Below, piece by piece: positions 1 to 8,792 of a stretch of DNA of 64,000 nucleotides. The notes below the pieces were generated by a model. That model searched no databases. It worked only from the letters and a program-made list of their open reading frames with translations, and had not been told where the DNA came from. The DNA lies in NCBI GenBank assembly GCA_039193195.1, contig JBCCWS010000006.1, forward strand, positions 1 to 64,000, written 5' to 3'. The number at the start of each line of letters is the position of its first letter. Within the stretch, counting starts at the first letter, position 1. Source of the stretch: Pseudomonadota bacterium (GTDB lineage: Bacteria; Pseudomonadota; Gammaproteobacteria; Steroidobacterales; JBCBZW01). The translations under genes and the position numbers were made by a program.

Positions 1-10
1 CTAGGACACG

Positions 11-361
11 CTACATCGTGTGCGTCGGACGGTCGTTGGTGAGCTTGCCAGCTAGGTAGTTCTCAATCTTCTCCTGGGTCGCGCCGCGGTCCTGCTCACT
101 AAACTGCACGCCTATGCCTGCCGTGCGCTTTCCTTGAGCACCCTTCGGCGTCATCCACACCACGCGGCCTGCCACGGGCAGCTTCTCTGGCTCATCCATC
201 AAGGTGAGCAGCATGAAGACCTCGTCACCTAGACGGTAAGAGCTGTTAGTCGGGATGAAGAGCCCTCCGTTCTTCACAAACGGCATGTACGCCAGGTACA
301 GGGCACTGGTGTCCTTGATCGTCAGACGCAGCAGACCAGGTTTGTTCGGAGCTATGGCCAT
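11..361 (-). CDS. pilZ: PilZ-domain type IV pilus assembly protein
   Basis: A 116-residue single-domain PilZ protein. Nearly the whole length matches the short type IV pilus PilZ, including the stretches AYMPFVKNGGLFIPT and PVAGRVVWMTPKGAQG. This family supports type IV pilus assembly. It differs from classical PilZ receptors in lacking the N-terminal RxxxR c-di-GMP motif, which I also do not see here. It is the last gene of the minus-strand fab-mltG-tmk-holB series, its usual position in Gammaproteobacteria. About 70 bases separate it from holB, so it could also have its own promoter. Start ATG at 361. Confidence 0.93.
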   Translation of the reverse strand: MAIAPNKPGLLRLTIKDTSALYLAYMPFVKNGGLFIPTNSSYRLGDEVFMLLTLMDEPEKLPVAGRVVWMTPKGAQGKRTAGIGVQFSEQDRGATQEKIENYLAGKLTNDRPTHTM

Positions 362-433
362 AGGTTAGATAGTGGCAGATGTGTTGCAACGGGCATAGTA
401 GCTAGATCACGCTCTCGGGCGGAGAAGTAGCGC

Positions 434-1495
434 TCATGACGGCCTGCGCCGGGTACGCGCCGGTCGCGTCACGCGGGCCCAGTCGATCAGCAGCCCCTCG
501 AGCAGCAGGCGCTGATTAGCTTGACCGCGCAGGGTTAGGGTCGCCTCTGCGAGGCGGTCAGAGAACCCGAAGAGATCACTCGCCGCTACCCACCGTGCAC
601 CTTGCGCGGCCAGCACGCGGTAGCTGGTGGCCATCTCGCTCGCGTTGTCCTCCCCGGCAGCGACCAATCCTTCCCGCGCGATGGCGTGCAGCGCCCCTTG
701 CCACCAGTTCACGATTCGGCCGATGTCGAGCTTCTCCCACCGGCCGGCGACGCTGATGGGCTCCGCCTTGCCCAGTGCGATCTGACCCAGTGCTTCGGCA
801 AGGTCCGCGGCCTGTTCCGCGAAACCGTCCTCGACCAGCCGCAGTGCCGCCAACGGCGATTGCCGTGCCAGTTGCAGCGCCTCGGTACTCGCCCCTACAT
901 CCACCCCTCGCTCAGCGAGCCATGAGCGCGCTTGCAATCCACCTGGCCCGGCCACGGACACTTGCTGGCATCGGCTACGAATCGTCGGCGCTAACGCGTC
1001 CGCCTGGTGTGTGATCAGCACCAACACCGCCCCCGACGGCGGCTCTTCGAGGGTCTTGAGGAGACTGTTCTGCGCGCTGATCGTCATCCCCTCCGCCGGG
1101 GTGATCAGCGCCACTCGGCTGCCACCGGCGTGGGGTTTCAGGGCGAGCTCCGCGGAGAGCTCTCGCACCTGATCCACCGAGATGGTGGCCTTGCCCTCCG
1201 CGGGGACCAGCCGCTGTAGGTCCGGATGATTGCCCACCGCCGTGAGACCGCAACCCCGACAACGTCCACAGGGCCGGGCCGACGCGTCCACACCTTCAGC
1301 CTCACACAACCATGCGTCGGCGAGCGCGTGCGCGAGGGCGTTCTTACCGATGCCTATCGGTCCGCTCAGGAGAAGCGCATGGGCAAGGGTCTGTGCAAAG
1401 CGGGCCCCGACCAGGCGAAGGTATAGGTCGTCGAGCCATGGCAGAGCTACGCGCTGACCTTGACCATCTGGCAAGTTAACGAATCCGCTAGCCAT
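434..1495 (-). CDS. holB: DNA polymerase III subunit delta-prime
   Basis: Clamp-loader subunit of the replicative polymerase, 353 residues from the chosen start. Visible features are a P-loop-like GPIGIGKN, a four-cysteine zinc module (CEAEG...PCGRCRGCG), the LLKTLEEPP sensor region and the SRC motif in IRSRCQQV. The P-loop ends in KN rather than K-T/S; delta-prime is normally not an active ATPase, so this is in keeping with the family. The open frame continues upstream to 1534, but ATG at 1495 (MASGFVNLPDG) overlaps the 3' end of tmk by 8 bases and gives a normal N-terminus, so I prefer it. Confidence 0.92.
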   Translation of the reverse strand: MASGFVNLPDGQGQRVALPWLDDLYLRLVGARFAQTLAHALLLSGPIGIGKNALAHALADAWLCEAEGVDASARPCGRCRGCGLTAVGNHPDLQRLVPAEGKATISVDQVRELSAELALKPHAGGSRVALITPAEGMTISAQNSLLKTLEEPPSGAVLVLITHQADALAPTIRSRCQQVSVAGPGGLQARSWLAERGVDVGASTEALQLARQSPLAALRLVEDGFAEQAADLAEALGQIALGKAEPISVAGRWEKLDIGRIVNWWQGALHAIAREGLVAAGEDNASEMATSYRVLAAQGARWVAASDLFGFSDRLAEATLTLRGQANQRLLLEGLLIDWARVTRPARTRRRPS

Positions 1496-2156
1496 GCGAC
1501 TTCCCGAGCCGCGGGTAGCGCGCCGCCAAACCATCTCGAACGCGCATAGCTACGGCCTCGGGCCCGCCATCGCCCGCATCGATGAGCAGGAATCGCTGCG
1601 GCTCGCGCCGAGCCAGCTCCAGGTAGCGATCGCGAACTCGCTGGAAGAAGGGCGCAGCCTGCTGTTCAAAACGATCGGCCTTGCCGTGGCGTGCGCGCGC
1701 GCGCGCGAGGGCGACGTCGACCGGCGCGTCTAATAGCACCGTGCAATCAGGTGCGACCAACTCCTCTGCGTGCACCCACTTTGCCAGCATTTCGATCCGC
1801 TCGTCGTCGAGGCCACGTCCAGCGCCCTGGTATGCGCGCGTCGCATCCGTAAAGCGATCACACACCACCCACTCGCCCCTGCGCAGGGCGGGGAGGATGC
1901 GATTCGTGATGTGGGTTTGTCTGGCAGCGAACATGAGCAACAACTCTGCCAATGGCGGAAGCTCGTCCCCCTCCGTCGCCAGCAGCACCTCACGGATGCG
2001 TTCGGCGCGTGGGGTTCCTCCCGGCTCGCGAGTGGCTACCACGCCGACACCGTGGGACTCAAGCCAGGCGCTTACGGTCGACACTTGAGTGCTCTTGCCC
2101 ACGCCCTCGATCCCCTCGAGCGTAATCAGCTGCCCGCGGCCCGTTCGACTACTCAT
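1488..2156 (-). CDS. tmk: Thymidylate kinase (dTMP kinase)
   Basis: Phosphorylates dTMP to dTDP in the cytoplasm. The 222-residue product has the P-loop EGIEGVGKSTQ, the TREPGGT loop and the DRF/DATRAYQGAGRGL substrate motif. The frame stays open to 2435, but that stretch is antisense-like sequence over mltG. ATG at 2156 (MSSRTGRGQLITLEG) gives the normal family length and overlaps the mltG stop by 8 bases, indicating translational coupling with mltG upstream and holB downstream. A GC-dinucleotide run lies inside the gene near 1692-1706. Confidence 0.95.
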   Translation of the reverse strand: MSSRTGRGQLITLEGIEGVGKSTQVSTVSAWLESHGVGVVATREPGGTPRAERIREVLLATEGDELPPLAELLLMFAARQTHITNRILPALRRGEWVVCDRFTDATRAYQGAGRGLDDERIEMLAKWVHAEELVAPDCTVLLDAPVDVALARARARHGKADRFEQQAAPFFQRVRDRYLELARREPQRFLLIDAGDGGPEAVAMRVRDGLAARYPRLGKSHG

Positions 2157-3225
2157 TCGCGCGTCCGTGCTGCTGCTGCCGTTGTCGCTGGAGGTAGCGA
2201 CGCACAGCGGCATTGTGTTCCTCCAGGGTCGCTGAAAACTGGTGGCTGCCATCACCCACCCCAGTCGCCACGAAGTAAAGCGCATCGCCCACGGCCGGGT
2301 GTGCGGCCGCCTGCAGGGCCGCCCGCCCCGCCATGGCGATCGGGGTCGGCGGCAGGCCGCTACGCGTGTAGGTGTTGTAGGGGGTATCCGTGCGCAGATG
2401 GGCGCGCGTGATATCGCCAGCGTAGGCATCGCCAAGGCCGTAGATCACAGTGGGGTCGCTCTGCAATCGCATGCTCCTGCGAAGGCGTCGCACAAATACC
2501 CCAGCGATCTTCTCGCGTTCCTCGGCGAGGCCCGTTTCCTTCTCCACGATGGAGGCGAGCACTAGCAGGTCACTGGCATTCTCCAGTGGCAGTGCCGTGT
2601 CTCTCGCCTCCCAATGCGCCATCAACGCTTCCCGCAGACGTGCGTGGGCGCGCTTGAGCAGCGCGATATCTTCGCTACCTTCGGGGAACTGATAGGTATC
2701 AGGAAAGAGCTGCCCTTCGAGGGTCGCCCAAGTGCATCCGTCGGGCGCACAGTCGGCGCGATACTCCAGGGCCTGCACGATGGCCGCCGGGCTGCTGGTC
2801 GCCGACGTCACGCGCACGTGGGGGTGCTCGCGAATCGCCCTGACCGCCTCGCGCACGGTCCAGCCCTCTATCAGCGTGACCTGATACTGAATCACCTCGC
2901 CGCTCACGAGCAGGGCCAGTAGGCCCGAAGGCGTCAGCGACTGGTCGAGGCGATACTGCCCCGCCTGAATCCGCGTCGCATCGCCCTGCCACCTCGCGAG
3001 CAGGCTCAACCAACGCGGATGGGTCAGCCAACCGCGCTCCGCGAGCTGTTGCGCCAAGTGCGTGAGAGAGGTTCCAGGCTCAACCTCCAGCACGGCATCA
3101 GCGGGAATTGGCAGTGGGGATTCCAACCAACGCCATACCGCATTGGCGCCCCACGCAGCCACGCCACCCAACCCGAGCAGCGCGATGACGGCAACCGCAA
3201 GCACGCGGGAAATGAGTGAGGTCAT
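2149..3225 (-). CDS. mltG: Endolytic murein transglycosylase MltG
   Basis: YceG/MltG cleaves nascent peptidoglycan and is thought to act as a terminase of glycan strand growth. The 358-residue protein has one N-terminal membrane segment (about residues 7-29), then the YceG domain with the catalytic glutamate in ASIVEKETG and the conserved SDPTVIYGLG and YNTYTRSGLPPTPI motifs. It is inner-membrane anchored with a periplasmic catalytic domain. Its start overlaps the pabC stop by 4 bases (ATGA), the arrangement usual for pabC-mltG-tmk-holB. Confidence 0.95.
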   Translation of the reverse strand: MTSLISRVLAVAVIALLGLGGVAAWGANAVWRWLESPLPIPADAVLEVEPGTSLTHLAQQLAERGWLTHPRWLSLLARWQGDATRIQAGQYRLDQSLTPSGLLALLVSGEVIQYQVTLIEGWTVREAVRAIREHPHVRVTSATSSPAAIVQALEYRADCAPDGCTWATLEGQLFPDTYQFPEGSEDIALLKRAHARLREALMAHWEARDTALPLENASDLLVLASIVEKETGLAEEREKIAGVFVRRLRRSMRLQSDPTVIYGLGDAYAGDITRAHLRTDTPYNTYTRSGLPPTPIAMAGRAALQAAAHPAVGDALYFVATGVGDGSHQFSATLEEHNAAVRRYLQRQRQQQHGRANE

Positions 3226-4064
3226 GCGTTCGGGACCCCAATTCGCTGACCTAGCGCTCGGCGCAAGCGCTCGATGCGACCATCGACGTCCGCCGAGCCC
3301 AAACGCAGAGCTTCGCCATCGATGCTGCCAACTTGGCGAACACCTGTTAAAGAGCTGCTCAGCATGACCGCATCGGCACGATGGCGAAGCGTATCCAGGG
3401 TGAGATCCTCATAGGCCACGGCCACGCCCTCATCGCGTGCAACCTCGAGCAGGGCCCGCCGCATGACCCCGGCAACCCCCGCCTGCTCCAGGGCAGGCGT
3501 CACCAGCGAGTCGCCTCGCAGGGCGAATACGTTCGCCGATGTGGCGCACACGATCGCCTCGCCAGCGGCACGCATGAGACCTTCGGTGACCTCGCCGCCC
3601 GTCCACTCACTACGCGCGAGCACCTGCGGTAGTCTGTTTAGGTGCTTCATACCCGCCAGGACGGGATTGACACTCAGCGGGGTGTCGCACACACGCACGG
3701 CTATCGGTGCCTGAGGCGCGTTGCACCAGGTGTCGGCGAAGCCGGCGGCCTGGCAGGTTTCCAAAAACAGACGCCGCGGGGTCACCGTGGGCGGGATCGC
3801 GTAGCCGCGGGGGCCACTGCCGCGAGTTAACAGCAGCTTTAACACACCATGATCCAGCACCCGAGCGCGTTGCTGAACGGTGGACTCCAGGGCTGGGCGA
3901 TCGATCGGCAGCGACAAGCGGGCGGCGTCGGAGCAGAGCCGGTCGAGATGATGATCGAGCAGGCGGACTCGACCGAAAACCACCGCCATGGTTTCGAACA
4001 AGCCATCACCATAGGCGAGCCCGCGGTCGTCCGCCGGCACGCTGACCCTGGATTGCTCGGGCAT
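3222..4064 (-). CDS. pabC: Aminodeoxychorismate lyase
   Basis: PLP-dependent fold-type IV enzyme that converts 4-amino-4-deoxychorismate to p-aminobenzoate and pyruvate for folate synthesis. The 280-residue protein carries the PLP-lysine region GMKHLNRLPQVLARSEW, an N-terminal DRGLAYGDGLFETM segment and the C-terminal SSSLTGVRQV segment. It lies between fabF and mltG as in many Gammaproteobacteria. A branched-chain aminotransferase-like activity is the main alternative for this fold, but length and context favour PabC. Confidence 0.92.
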   Translation of the reverse strand: MPEQSRVSVPADDRGLAYGDGLFETMAVVFGRVRLLDHHLDRLCSDAARLSLPIDRPALESTVQQRARVLDHGVLKLLLTRGSGPRGYAIPPTVTPRRLFLETCQAAGFADTWCNAPQAPIAVRVCDTPLSVNPVLAGMKHLNRLPQVLARSEWTGGEVTEGLMRAAGEAIVCATSANVFALRGDSLVTPALEQAGVAGVMRRALLEVARDEGVAVAYEDLTLDTLRHRADAVMLSSSLTGVRQVGSIDGEALRLGSADVDGRIERLRRALGQRIGVPNA

Positions 4065-4088
4065 GGGCGCCTTTCGACGGGGTCGAAG

Positions 4089-5327
4089 CTAGTCGACGCG
4101 TTTGAAGATCACGGTGCCGTTGGTGCCACCGAAGCCGAAGGAGTTGGACAGCACGACACTGAGGTTGGCTTCGCGGGCCGTGTGGGGCACGAAATCCAGG
4201 TCACACTGAGGATCCGGGTTATCCAAGTTGATGGTGGGCGGAATCACCCCCTCACCCAGCGCAAGCACCGAGAACAGAGCTTCGATCGAACCGGCTGCCC
4301 CCAACAGATGCCCCGTCACCGACTTGGTGGAGCTGACCGCGAGCCTGTTGGCGTGGTCGCCGAAGGTGCGCTTCATGGCGATCGTCTCAGCAATATCGCC
4401 CGCTGGGGTCGACGTAGCGTGGGCGTTGATGTAGTCAACGTCTTCCGGGTTGATCTTCGCATCGCGAAGAGCGGCCGTCATGCAACGGCGCGCCCCGTCA
4501 CCATCTTCCGAAGGCGAGGTCATGTGGTAGGCGTCAGCGCTCATGCCGAACCCAGCGTACTCGGCATAGATCTTCGCCCCGCGAGCCCGCGCGTGCTCGT
4601 GCTCCTCAAGCACCAGACAGGCCGCGCCGTCGCTCAGGACAAAGCCGTCCCGGTCCTTGTCCCAGGGGCGGCTCGCGAGCTGCGGTTCGTCGTTGCGGGT
4701 CGAGAGAGCGCGCGCCGAGCAGAAGCCGCCGAGGCCTAGCGTCGTGGTAGCCATCTCGGCACCGCCGGCGACCATGACGTCGGCATCGCCGTGCTGGACC
4801 ATCCGCGCGGCATGCCCAATGTTGTGCGTGCCCGTAGTGCACGCCGTGACCACACTAATGTTAGGTCCGCGCAGCTTGTACTTGATCGACAAGTTGCCGG
4901 CGACCATGTTGATGATGCTGGCTGGAACGAAGAAGGGCGATATCTTCCTCGGCCCCTTGTCCAGCGCCGCTTCGTAGTTGCGCTCTATCGTGCCAATACC
5001 GCCGATGCCCGCACTCACCGCGCAGCCGATGCGTTCGGCGAGCTCGTCGTCGATATCCTCAAAGCCAGCGTCCACGAGCGCGTCCGCACCGGCCGCGATA
5101 CCGTAGTGCATGAACGGGTCCATCTTCCGCGCTTCTTTAGGCTCGAGGTAGGCCCCAAGATCGAAGTCGCTGATCGTGCCGCCGAAGCGCGTGGTAAAGG
5201 CGCTGACGTCCATGGACGTGATCGGACCGATCCCGCTACGACCTTCTTTCACCGCGGACCAGGCCGCCTCGACCGTGTTGCCCACGGGCGATACGACGCC
5301 GAGTCCAGTGACTACGACTCGTCTCAT
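4089..5327 (-). CDS. fabF: Beta-ketoacyl-ACP synthase II
   Basis: Condensing enzyme of type II fatty-acid synthesis, elongating acyl-ACP with malonyl-ACP. 412 residues from the chosen start. The catalytic cysteine lies in [13 protein letters not shown], and the two active-site histidines in [11 protein letters not shown] and [14 protein letters not shown]-terminal [10 protein letters not shown] glycine-rich loop is present. The frame also allows TTG at 5336, but ATG at 5327 ([10 protein letters not shown]) has a GAGG ribosome-binding site at normal spacing, so I take the ATG. Downstream of acpP in the same operon. Confidence 0.95.
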   Translation of the reverse strand: MRRVVVTGLGVVSPVGNTVEAAWSAVKEGRSGIGPITSMDVSAFTTRFGGTISDFDLGAYLEPKEARKMDPFMHYGIAAGADALVDAGFEDIDDELAERIGCAVSAGIGGIGTIERNYEAALDKGPRKISPFFVPASIINMVAGNLSIKYKLRGPNISVVTACTTGTHNIGHAARMVQHGDADVMVAGGAEMATTTLGLGGFCSARALSTRNDEPQLASRPWDKDRDGFVLSDGAACLVLEEHEHARARGAKIYAEYAGFGMSADAYHMTSPSEDGDGARRCMTAALRDAKINPEDVDYINAHATSTPAGDIAETIAMKRTFGDHANRLAVSSTKSVTGHLLGAAGSIEALFSVLALGEGVIPPTINLDNPDPQCDLDFVPHTAREANLSVVLSNSFGFGGTNGTVIFKRVD

Positions 5328-5417
5328 GTTGCTCAACCTCGGCCTGGAAAGGCTGGCCGCAAGGCACGGTCCAGCCTGCGCTTGAAGGGACCCGCAGACC
5401 CGGGGAACCGAGCGACT

Positions 5418-5654
5418 CTAGTCGCTGGAACGATCCTTGATGTAGTCGACGGCCTGCTGCACCGTGGTGATTTTCTCGGCCTCTTCATCCGGGATTTCCA
5501 GCTCAAACTCCTCTTCGAGCGCCATGACCAGCTCAACGGTGTCGAGCGAATCGGCACCCAGATCATCGACGAAGGAAGCATCGCTGGTGACGGAGTCTTC
5601 CTTCACCCCGAGCTGCTCGGCGACAATCTTCTTGACCTGTTCTTCAATGCTCAT
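5418..5654 (-). CDS. acpP: Acyl carrier protein
   Basis: The 78-residue acidic carrier of fatty-acid synthesis. The phosphopantetheine attachment serine lies in the canonical [18 protein letters not shown]. Start ATG at 5654 (MSIEEQVKK), preceded by a GGGG ribosome-binding stretch. The open frame continues upstream to 5675, but those codons would remove the ribosome-binding site. Placed between fabG and fabF as usual. A perfect 8-bp hairpin sits in the leader region between fabG and this gene. Confidence 0.97.
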   Translation of the reverse strand: MSIEEQVKKIVAEQLGVKEDSVTSDASFVDDLGADSLDTVELVMALEEEFELEIPDEEAEKITTVQQAVDYIKDRSSD

Positions 5655-5719
5655 GTTCGTGTAGTTCCCCTTCAAGGATCTCGTGTAAACCCGGACCTCG
5701 GCCCGGGGCGGCTTCCGCT

Positions 5720-5749
5720 GCGGCGCTGCATTTTACGCAAAAGCGCCGC
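5720..5749. repeat. Perfect 8-bp inverted repeat in the fabG-acpP spacer
   Basis: GCGGCGCT at 5720-5727 pairs exactly with AGCGCCGC at 5742-5749 around a 14-base AT-rich loop. Neither strand has a T-run after the stem, so it does not look like an intrinsic terminator. It could be a processing or stability element that lets acpP be expressed more strongly than fabG, or a REP-like element. I see only this copy here. Confidence 0.5.
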
Positions 5750-5801
5750 CTGACTACTACTGGTTGGCACAGGGCTCGGGCGCGCTAGCACCCCATCAGC
5801 T

Positions 5802-6554
5802 CTATTGCATGTGCAGACCGCCGTTAACGTTCAGGGTCTCGCCGGTGATGTAGGCCGCACTGGGCGAAGCCAGAAACGCCACCGCCGCCGCGATGTCGTC
5901 CGCCGAGCCGAGGCGGGCCAGGGCGATCTGCCCCTGCAGGGCCTCTCGCTGCGCCTCGTCCAACGCATCGGTCATGTCCGTGGCGATGAAACCCGGCGCT
6001 ACCACGTTGACGGTGATGCCTCGCGAGCCTACTTCTCGCGCCAGGGACTTGCTGAAGCCGATGATCCCTGCTTTGGCGGCCGCGTAGTTGGCCTGGCCTG
6101 CGTTGCCCATCAGGCCCACCACGGACGCCACGTTGATGATCCGACCCTTGCGAGCCTTGGTCATGCCGCGCAAGGCGGCCTTGCACATCCGGTACATGGA
6201 CGTGAGGTTGGTGTTGAGCACCTCGTCCCACTCTCCACCTTTCATGCGCATCAGCAGGTTGTCGCGGGTAATGCCGGCGTTGTTCACGAGCAACGTTGGC
6301 GGACCCGCAAGCTCCTTGACCGCAGCAAAGGCCTCGGTAACAGAGTCATCGTTCGATACGTCGAGCACCAAACCGTGGCCCTTGGCCCCAGCCTCACGCA
6401 AAGCGGCTTCGACACCGTCTGCGCCACCCTGGGACGTTGCCGTGCCGATCACGACGGCACCTTGAGCCGCAAGTAGGCGTGCGATCGCGGCGCCGATCCC
6501 GCGCGACGCGCCGCTCACTAGGGCGATCTCACCCTCGAGCAATCGATCAACCAC
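5802..6554 (-). CDS. fabG: 3-oxoacyl-ACP reductase
   Basis: NADPH-dependent SDR enzyme that reduces beta-ketoacyl-ACP. 250 residues with the cofactor loop SGASRGIGAA, NNAGITRDNLLMRM, the catalytic serine in NVASVVGLMGN and the YAAAK tyrosine-lysine pair in NYAAAKAGIIGF. The C-terminal ITGETLNVNGGLHM is typical of FabG. Its start overlaps the fabD stop by 8 bases. Likely transcribed from upstream of fabD together with acpP and fabF. Confidence 0.96.
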   Translation of the reverse strand: MVDRLLEGEIALVSGASRGIGAAIARLLAAQGAVVIGTATSQGGADGVEAALREAGAKGHGLVLDVSNDDSVTEAFAAVKELAGPPTLLVNNAGITRDNLLMRMKGGEWDEVLNTNLTSMYRMCKAALRGMTKARKGRIINVASVVGLMGNAGQANYAAAKAGIIGFSKSLAREVGSRGITVNVVAPGFIATDMTDALDEAQREALQGQIALARLGSADDIAAAVAFLASPSAAYITGETLNVNGGLHMQ

Positions 6555-7503
6555 GGCTGAGCTCCCGCAGCGACGCGAGGGCCTCGTCCATGGTGGCGGG
6601 GTCGTAGATCCCGTGGATGGCCAGCTCGCGGCGTCGCTCGATCCGTCGATTGAGCCCCATCAACACCTTTCCCGGTCCACACTCGATCACCGCATTGACC
6701 CCTTCCTTCACCATTGAGCGAATCGTGTCGACCCAGCGCACGGGCTTGTACAGCTGCTGTACGAGCGCCTCACGAATGTCCTCGGGGTATCCGTGACGAC
6801 CGATGTCCACGGTGTAGATCTCCGGTACCAACGGATGGCGGAACAGGGTGTCTTCCAATCGTTCGCGCATTCGCTCCGCGGCCGGCCTCATCAAGGAGGA
6901 GTGGGAGGGCACGCTCACTTGCAGAAGCACCACGCGCTTGGCTCCCCTGTCGCGGGCCGACTGCATAGCACGCTCGACCGCACCCGCATGGCCAGCGATA
7001 ACGATTTGATTAGGCGCATTGAAATTGACCGGCTCGCAAACGCCTCCCTCGGCCACCGACTCCTCACACGCACTTGCCACCTGTCGATCGGTCAGCCCGA
7101 TGATCGCCGCCATCGCACCTTCGCCCGCAGGAACGGCCTCTTGCATGACGCGCCCTCGGTACTCGACCAGCTTGATCGCGGTGGTGAAGTCCAAGGAATC
7201 CGCACACACCAGCGCGGTGTACTCGCCCAGGCTGTGTCCGGACATGACGGTTGGTGAAGGGCCGCCACGGTTACGCCACACACGCCATGCGGCAACACCC
7301 GCTGCCAGCATGGCTGGCTGCGTGCGCTCCGTGCGCGCCAGCTCCTCCACTGGACCCGCTTGGGTCAAGGCCCAAAGGTCGTAACCGAGCGCGTCGGAGG
7401 CCTCTTCAAAGGTGTGATTTACCACCGGCTCGGCGGCGGCCAGCTCGGCGAGCATACCAACCGATTGTGACCCCTGCCCTGGGAACACGAAGGCTAGCGC
7501 CAT
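6547..7503 (-). CDS. fabD: Malonyl-CoA:ACP transacylase
   Basis: Loads malonate onto ACP. 318 residues with FVFPGQGSQSVGM at the N-terminus, the nucleophile serine in GHSLGEYTAL and the catalytic histidine in SVPSHSSLM. The open frame begins at 7515, but ATG at 7503 (MALAFVFPGQG) gives the standard N-terminus. In many relatives plsX, fabH and rpmF lie just upstream. Here a rhombosortase-like gene takes that place, so those genes must be elsewhere. Confidence 0.96.
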   Translation of the reverse strand: MALAFVFPGQGSQSVGMLAELAAAEPVVNHTFEEASDALGYDLWALTQAGPVEELARTERTQPAMLAAGVAAWRVWRNRGGPSPTVMSGHSLGEYTALVCADSLDFTTAIKLVEYRGRVMQEAVPAGEGAMAAIIGLTDRQVASACEESVAEGGVCEPVNFNAPNQIVIAGHAGAVERAMQSARDRGAKRVVLLQVSVPSHSSLMRPAAERMRERLEDTLFRHPLVPEIYTVDIGRHGYPEDIREALVQQLYKPVRWVDTIRSMVKEGVNAVIECGPGKVLMGLNRRIERRRELAIHGIYDPATMDEALASLRELSRG

Positions 7504-7533
7504 TACGGTCTCCAACGTCGCAAACGCGGAAGT

Positions 7534-8193
7534 TTACTGGCCCCGGCGCTGCACGCTCAACCGTTCGCGACAGGTTTCGTCGAGGGTCATCAGCAACCCG
7601 AAGGCTGTCAAACCACCCGCCGTACCGTAGAGGTGAGCCACCTCGATGACCGGCCCCCGAGAGGCGCTAGTCGACCAGGGCATGGGCCCAATCGACACCT
7701 CCCAAGCGAGCTTGGCCGCGAGCCCACCCAGCATAAGCGCGGCACCGGGCATGCGGGCCAGAGCCATCCAAGTCGCACCGGCGACGAACAGGCCGTGTTC
7801 CACCCCGGATAGGCCGACGTACCACCCCACCTGCGGCTGCCAGTAGTAGAGGCCCGCATCGATTGCCAAGCAACCCCCTAAAAATGCCGCCCACCAAGCG
7901 CGCACCGGTAGATTTCCCGCGAACAGTAACCAGATGAGCGCAAACGCCACCCCATCCAGCAGGAGATGGGCACCATTCATGTGTACGAGGTGGGCCGACA
8001 AGAGACGCCATGGCTGCGCGATGAGTAGCGGTAGATCACGTTCGTAGCGCAAAAGTAGCCGCCAGACGTTACCCCCTAGGGCGAATGCCAAGGCCAAGCC
8101 CACGGGCACTAAGACGCCAATCCAATCCGCGGCAGCCAGGCGCAGCATTTCGCGTCTGCGTGAGGTCCCAGATCTCATTGTCCACGGGTCCAT
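7534..8193 (-). CDS. Rhombosortase-like intramembrane serine protease
   Basis: Polytopic membrane protein of 219 residues in the rhomboid superfamily. Motifs that can be seen are LSAHLVHMNGAHLLLD (histidines 71 and 76), the nucleophile motif GLSGVEHGL with Ser129, and a late-helix histidine (His187) in EVAHLYGTAGG. That Ser-His pair with a short six-helix core fits rhombosortase, the protease that processes proteins bearing a GlyGly-CTERM tail before their secretion. The immediate neighbour on the other strand is a type II secretion pseudopilin operon, which supports this reading because GlyGly-CTERM proteins are associated with that system. An ordinary rhomboid is the alternative. No GlyGly-CTERM substrate is encoded in the window. 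Confidence 0.75.
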   Translation of the reverse strand: MDPWTMRSGTSRRREMLRLAAADWIGVLVPVGLALAFALGGNVWRLLLRYERDLPLLIAQPWRLLSAHLVHMNGAHLLLDGVAFALIWLLFAGNLPVRAWWAAFLGGCLAIDAGLYYWQPQVGWYVGLSGVEHGLFVAGATWMALARMPGAALMLGGLAAKLAWEVSIGPMPWSTSASRGPVIEVAHLYGTAGGLTAFGLLMTLDETCRERLSVQRRGQ

Positions 8194-8194
8194 T

Positions 8195-8203
8195 TGCTAG
8201 AAT
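8195..8203 (+). promoter_or_regulatory. Candidate extended -10 element for the gsp operon
   Basis: TGCTAGAAT matches the extended -10 consensus TGnTAnAAT on the plus strand, in the region between the diverging rhombosortase gene and gspG. A convincing -35 is not visible, as expected for extended -10 promoters. It would leave a leader of about 130 bases before gspG. Inference from sequence pattern only. Confidence 0.35.
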
Positions 8204-8336
8204 GGGGGGCTTCTTAGCCGTCGGCGGCAAGAGTACCCACTGAAGGGTCGTCGGCGCTCGCGCATCCCCGCACGTCTGCGGACGCGCGGCCCCCCAATAG
8301 TATGAACACGGTAACGAGATCAGGGAGTCTTGAGAG

Positions 8337-8774
8337 ATGATGAACGCAACGCCCCGAGTGGCGAAGGGCCGTCAACACGGATTTACGCTCATCGAAATTA
8401 TGGTAGTGGTCGTGATCCTCGGCATCCTGGCCACGTTGGTGCTGCCCAACGTCATGGGCCGCGCAGATGACGCTCGCGTGACAAAGGCCAAGTCTGACGT
8501 GCAGGCGCTCATGTCGGCGCTAAACCTCTACCGTCTGGATCATCTTCGCTACCCCGCCGCAGACGTCGGCCTCGAGGCGCTGGTGAACCCGCCTCCCGGC
8601 ACCACCCGCAATTACCTGCAGAAGAGCACCGTCCCTCGGGACCCTTGGGGCAACCCCTATCAGTACGTAAATCCCGGGGTTCGCGGTGAGATCGACGTGC
8701 TGAGCTTCGGCGCTGACGGTGCCCCCGGCGGCGAAGGCTTCAACGCCGATATCGGCAGCTGGGAAACGAGCTAA
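8337..8774 (+). CDS. gspG: Type II secretion major pseudopilin GspG
   Basis: Main building block of the periplasmic T2SS pseudopilus. 145 residues: a 15-residue positively charged leader ending in HG, prepilin peptidase cleavage before FTLIE (Glu at +5), a hydrophobic helix, then the GspG-specific C-terminus with PPGTTRNYLQKSTVPRDPWG and the calcium-site region SFGADGAPGGEG. First gene of gspGHIJKLMN. gspC, D, E and F are absent from this locus. Start ATG at 8337; a second ATG follows directly at 8340. Confidence 0.96.
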   Translation: MMNATPRVAKGRQHGFTLIEIMVVVVILGILATLVLPNVMGRADDARVTKAKSDVQALMSALNLYRLDHLRYPAADVGLEALVNPPPGTTRNYLQKSTVPRDPWGNPYQYVNPGVRGEIDVLSFGADGAPGGEGFNADIGSWETS

Positions 8775-8792
8775 CGGCTCGCGCACCGGTTA

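Noticed and set aside
1692-1706. Alternating GC dinucleotide run
   Set aside because: It lies in-frame in tmk and encodes part of a normal Ala/Arg-rich segment; no reason to call it a regulatory element.
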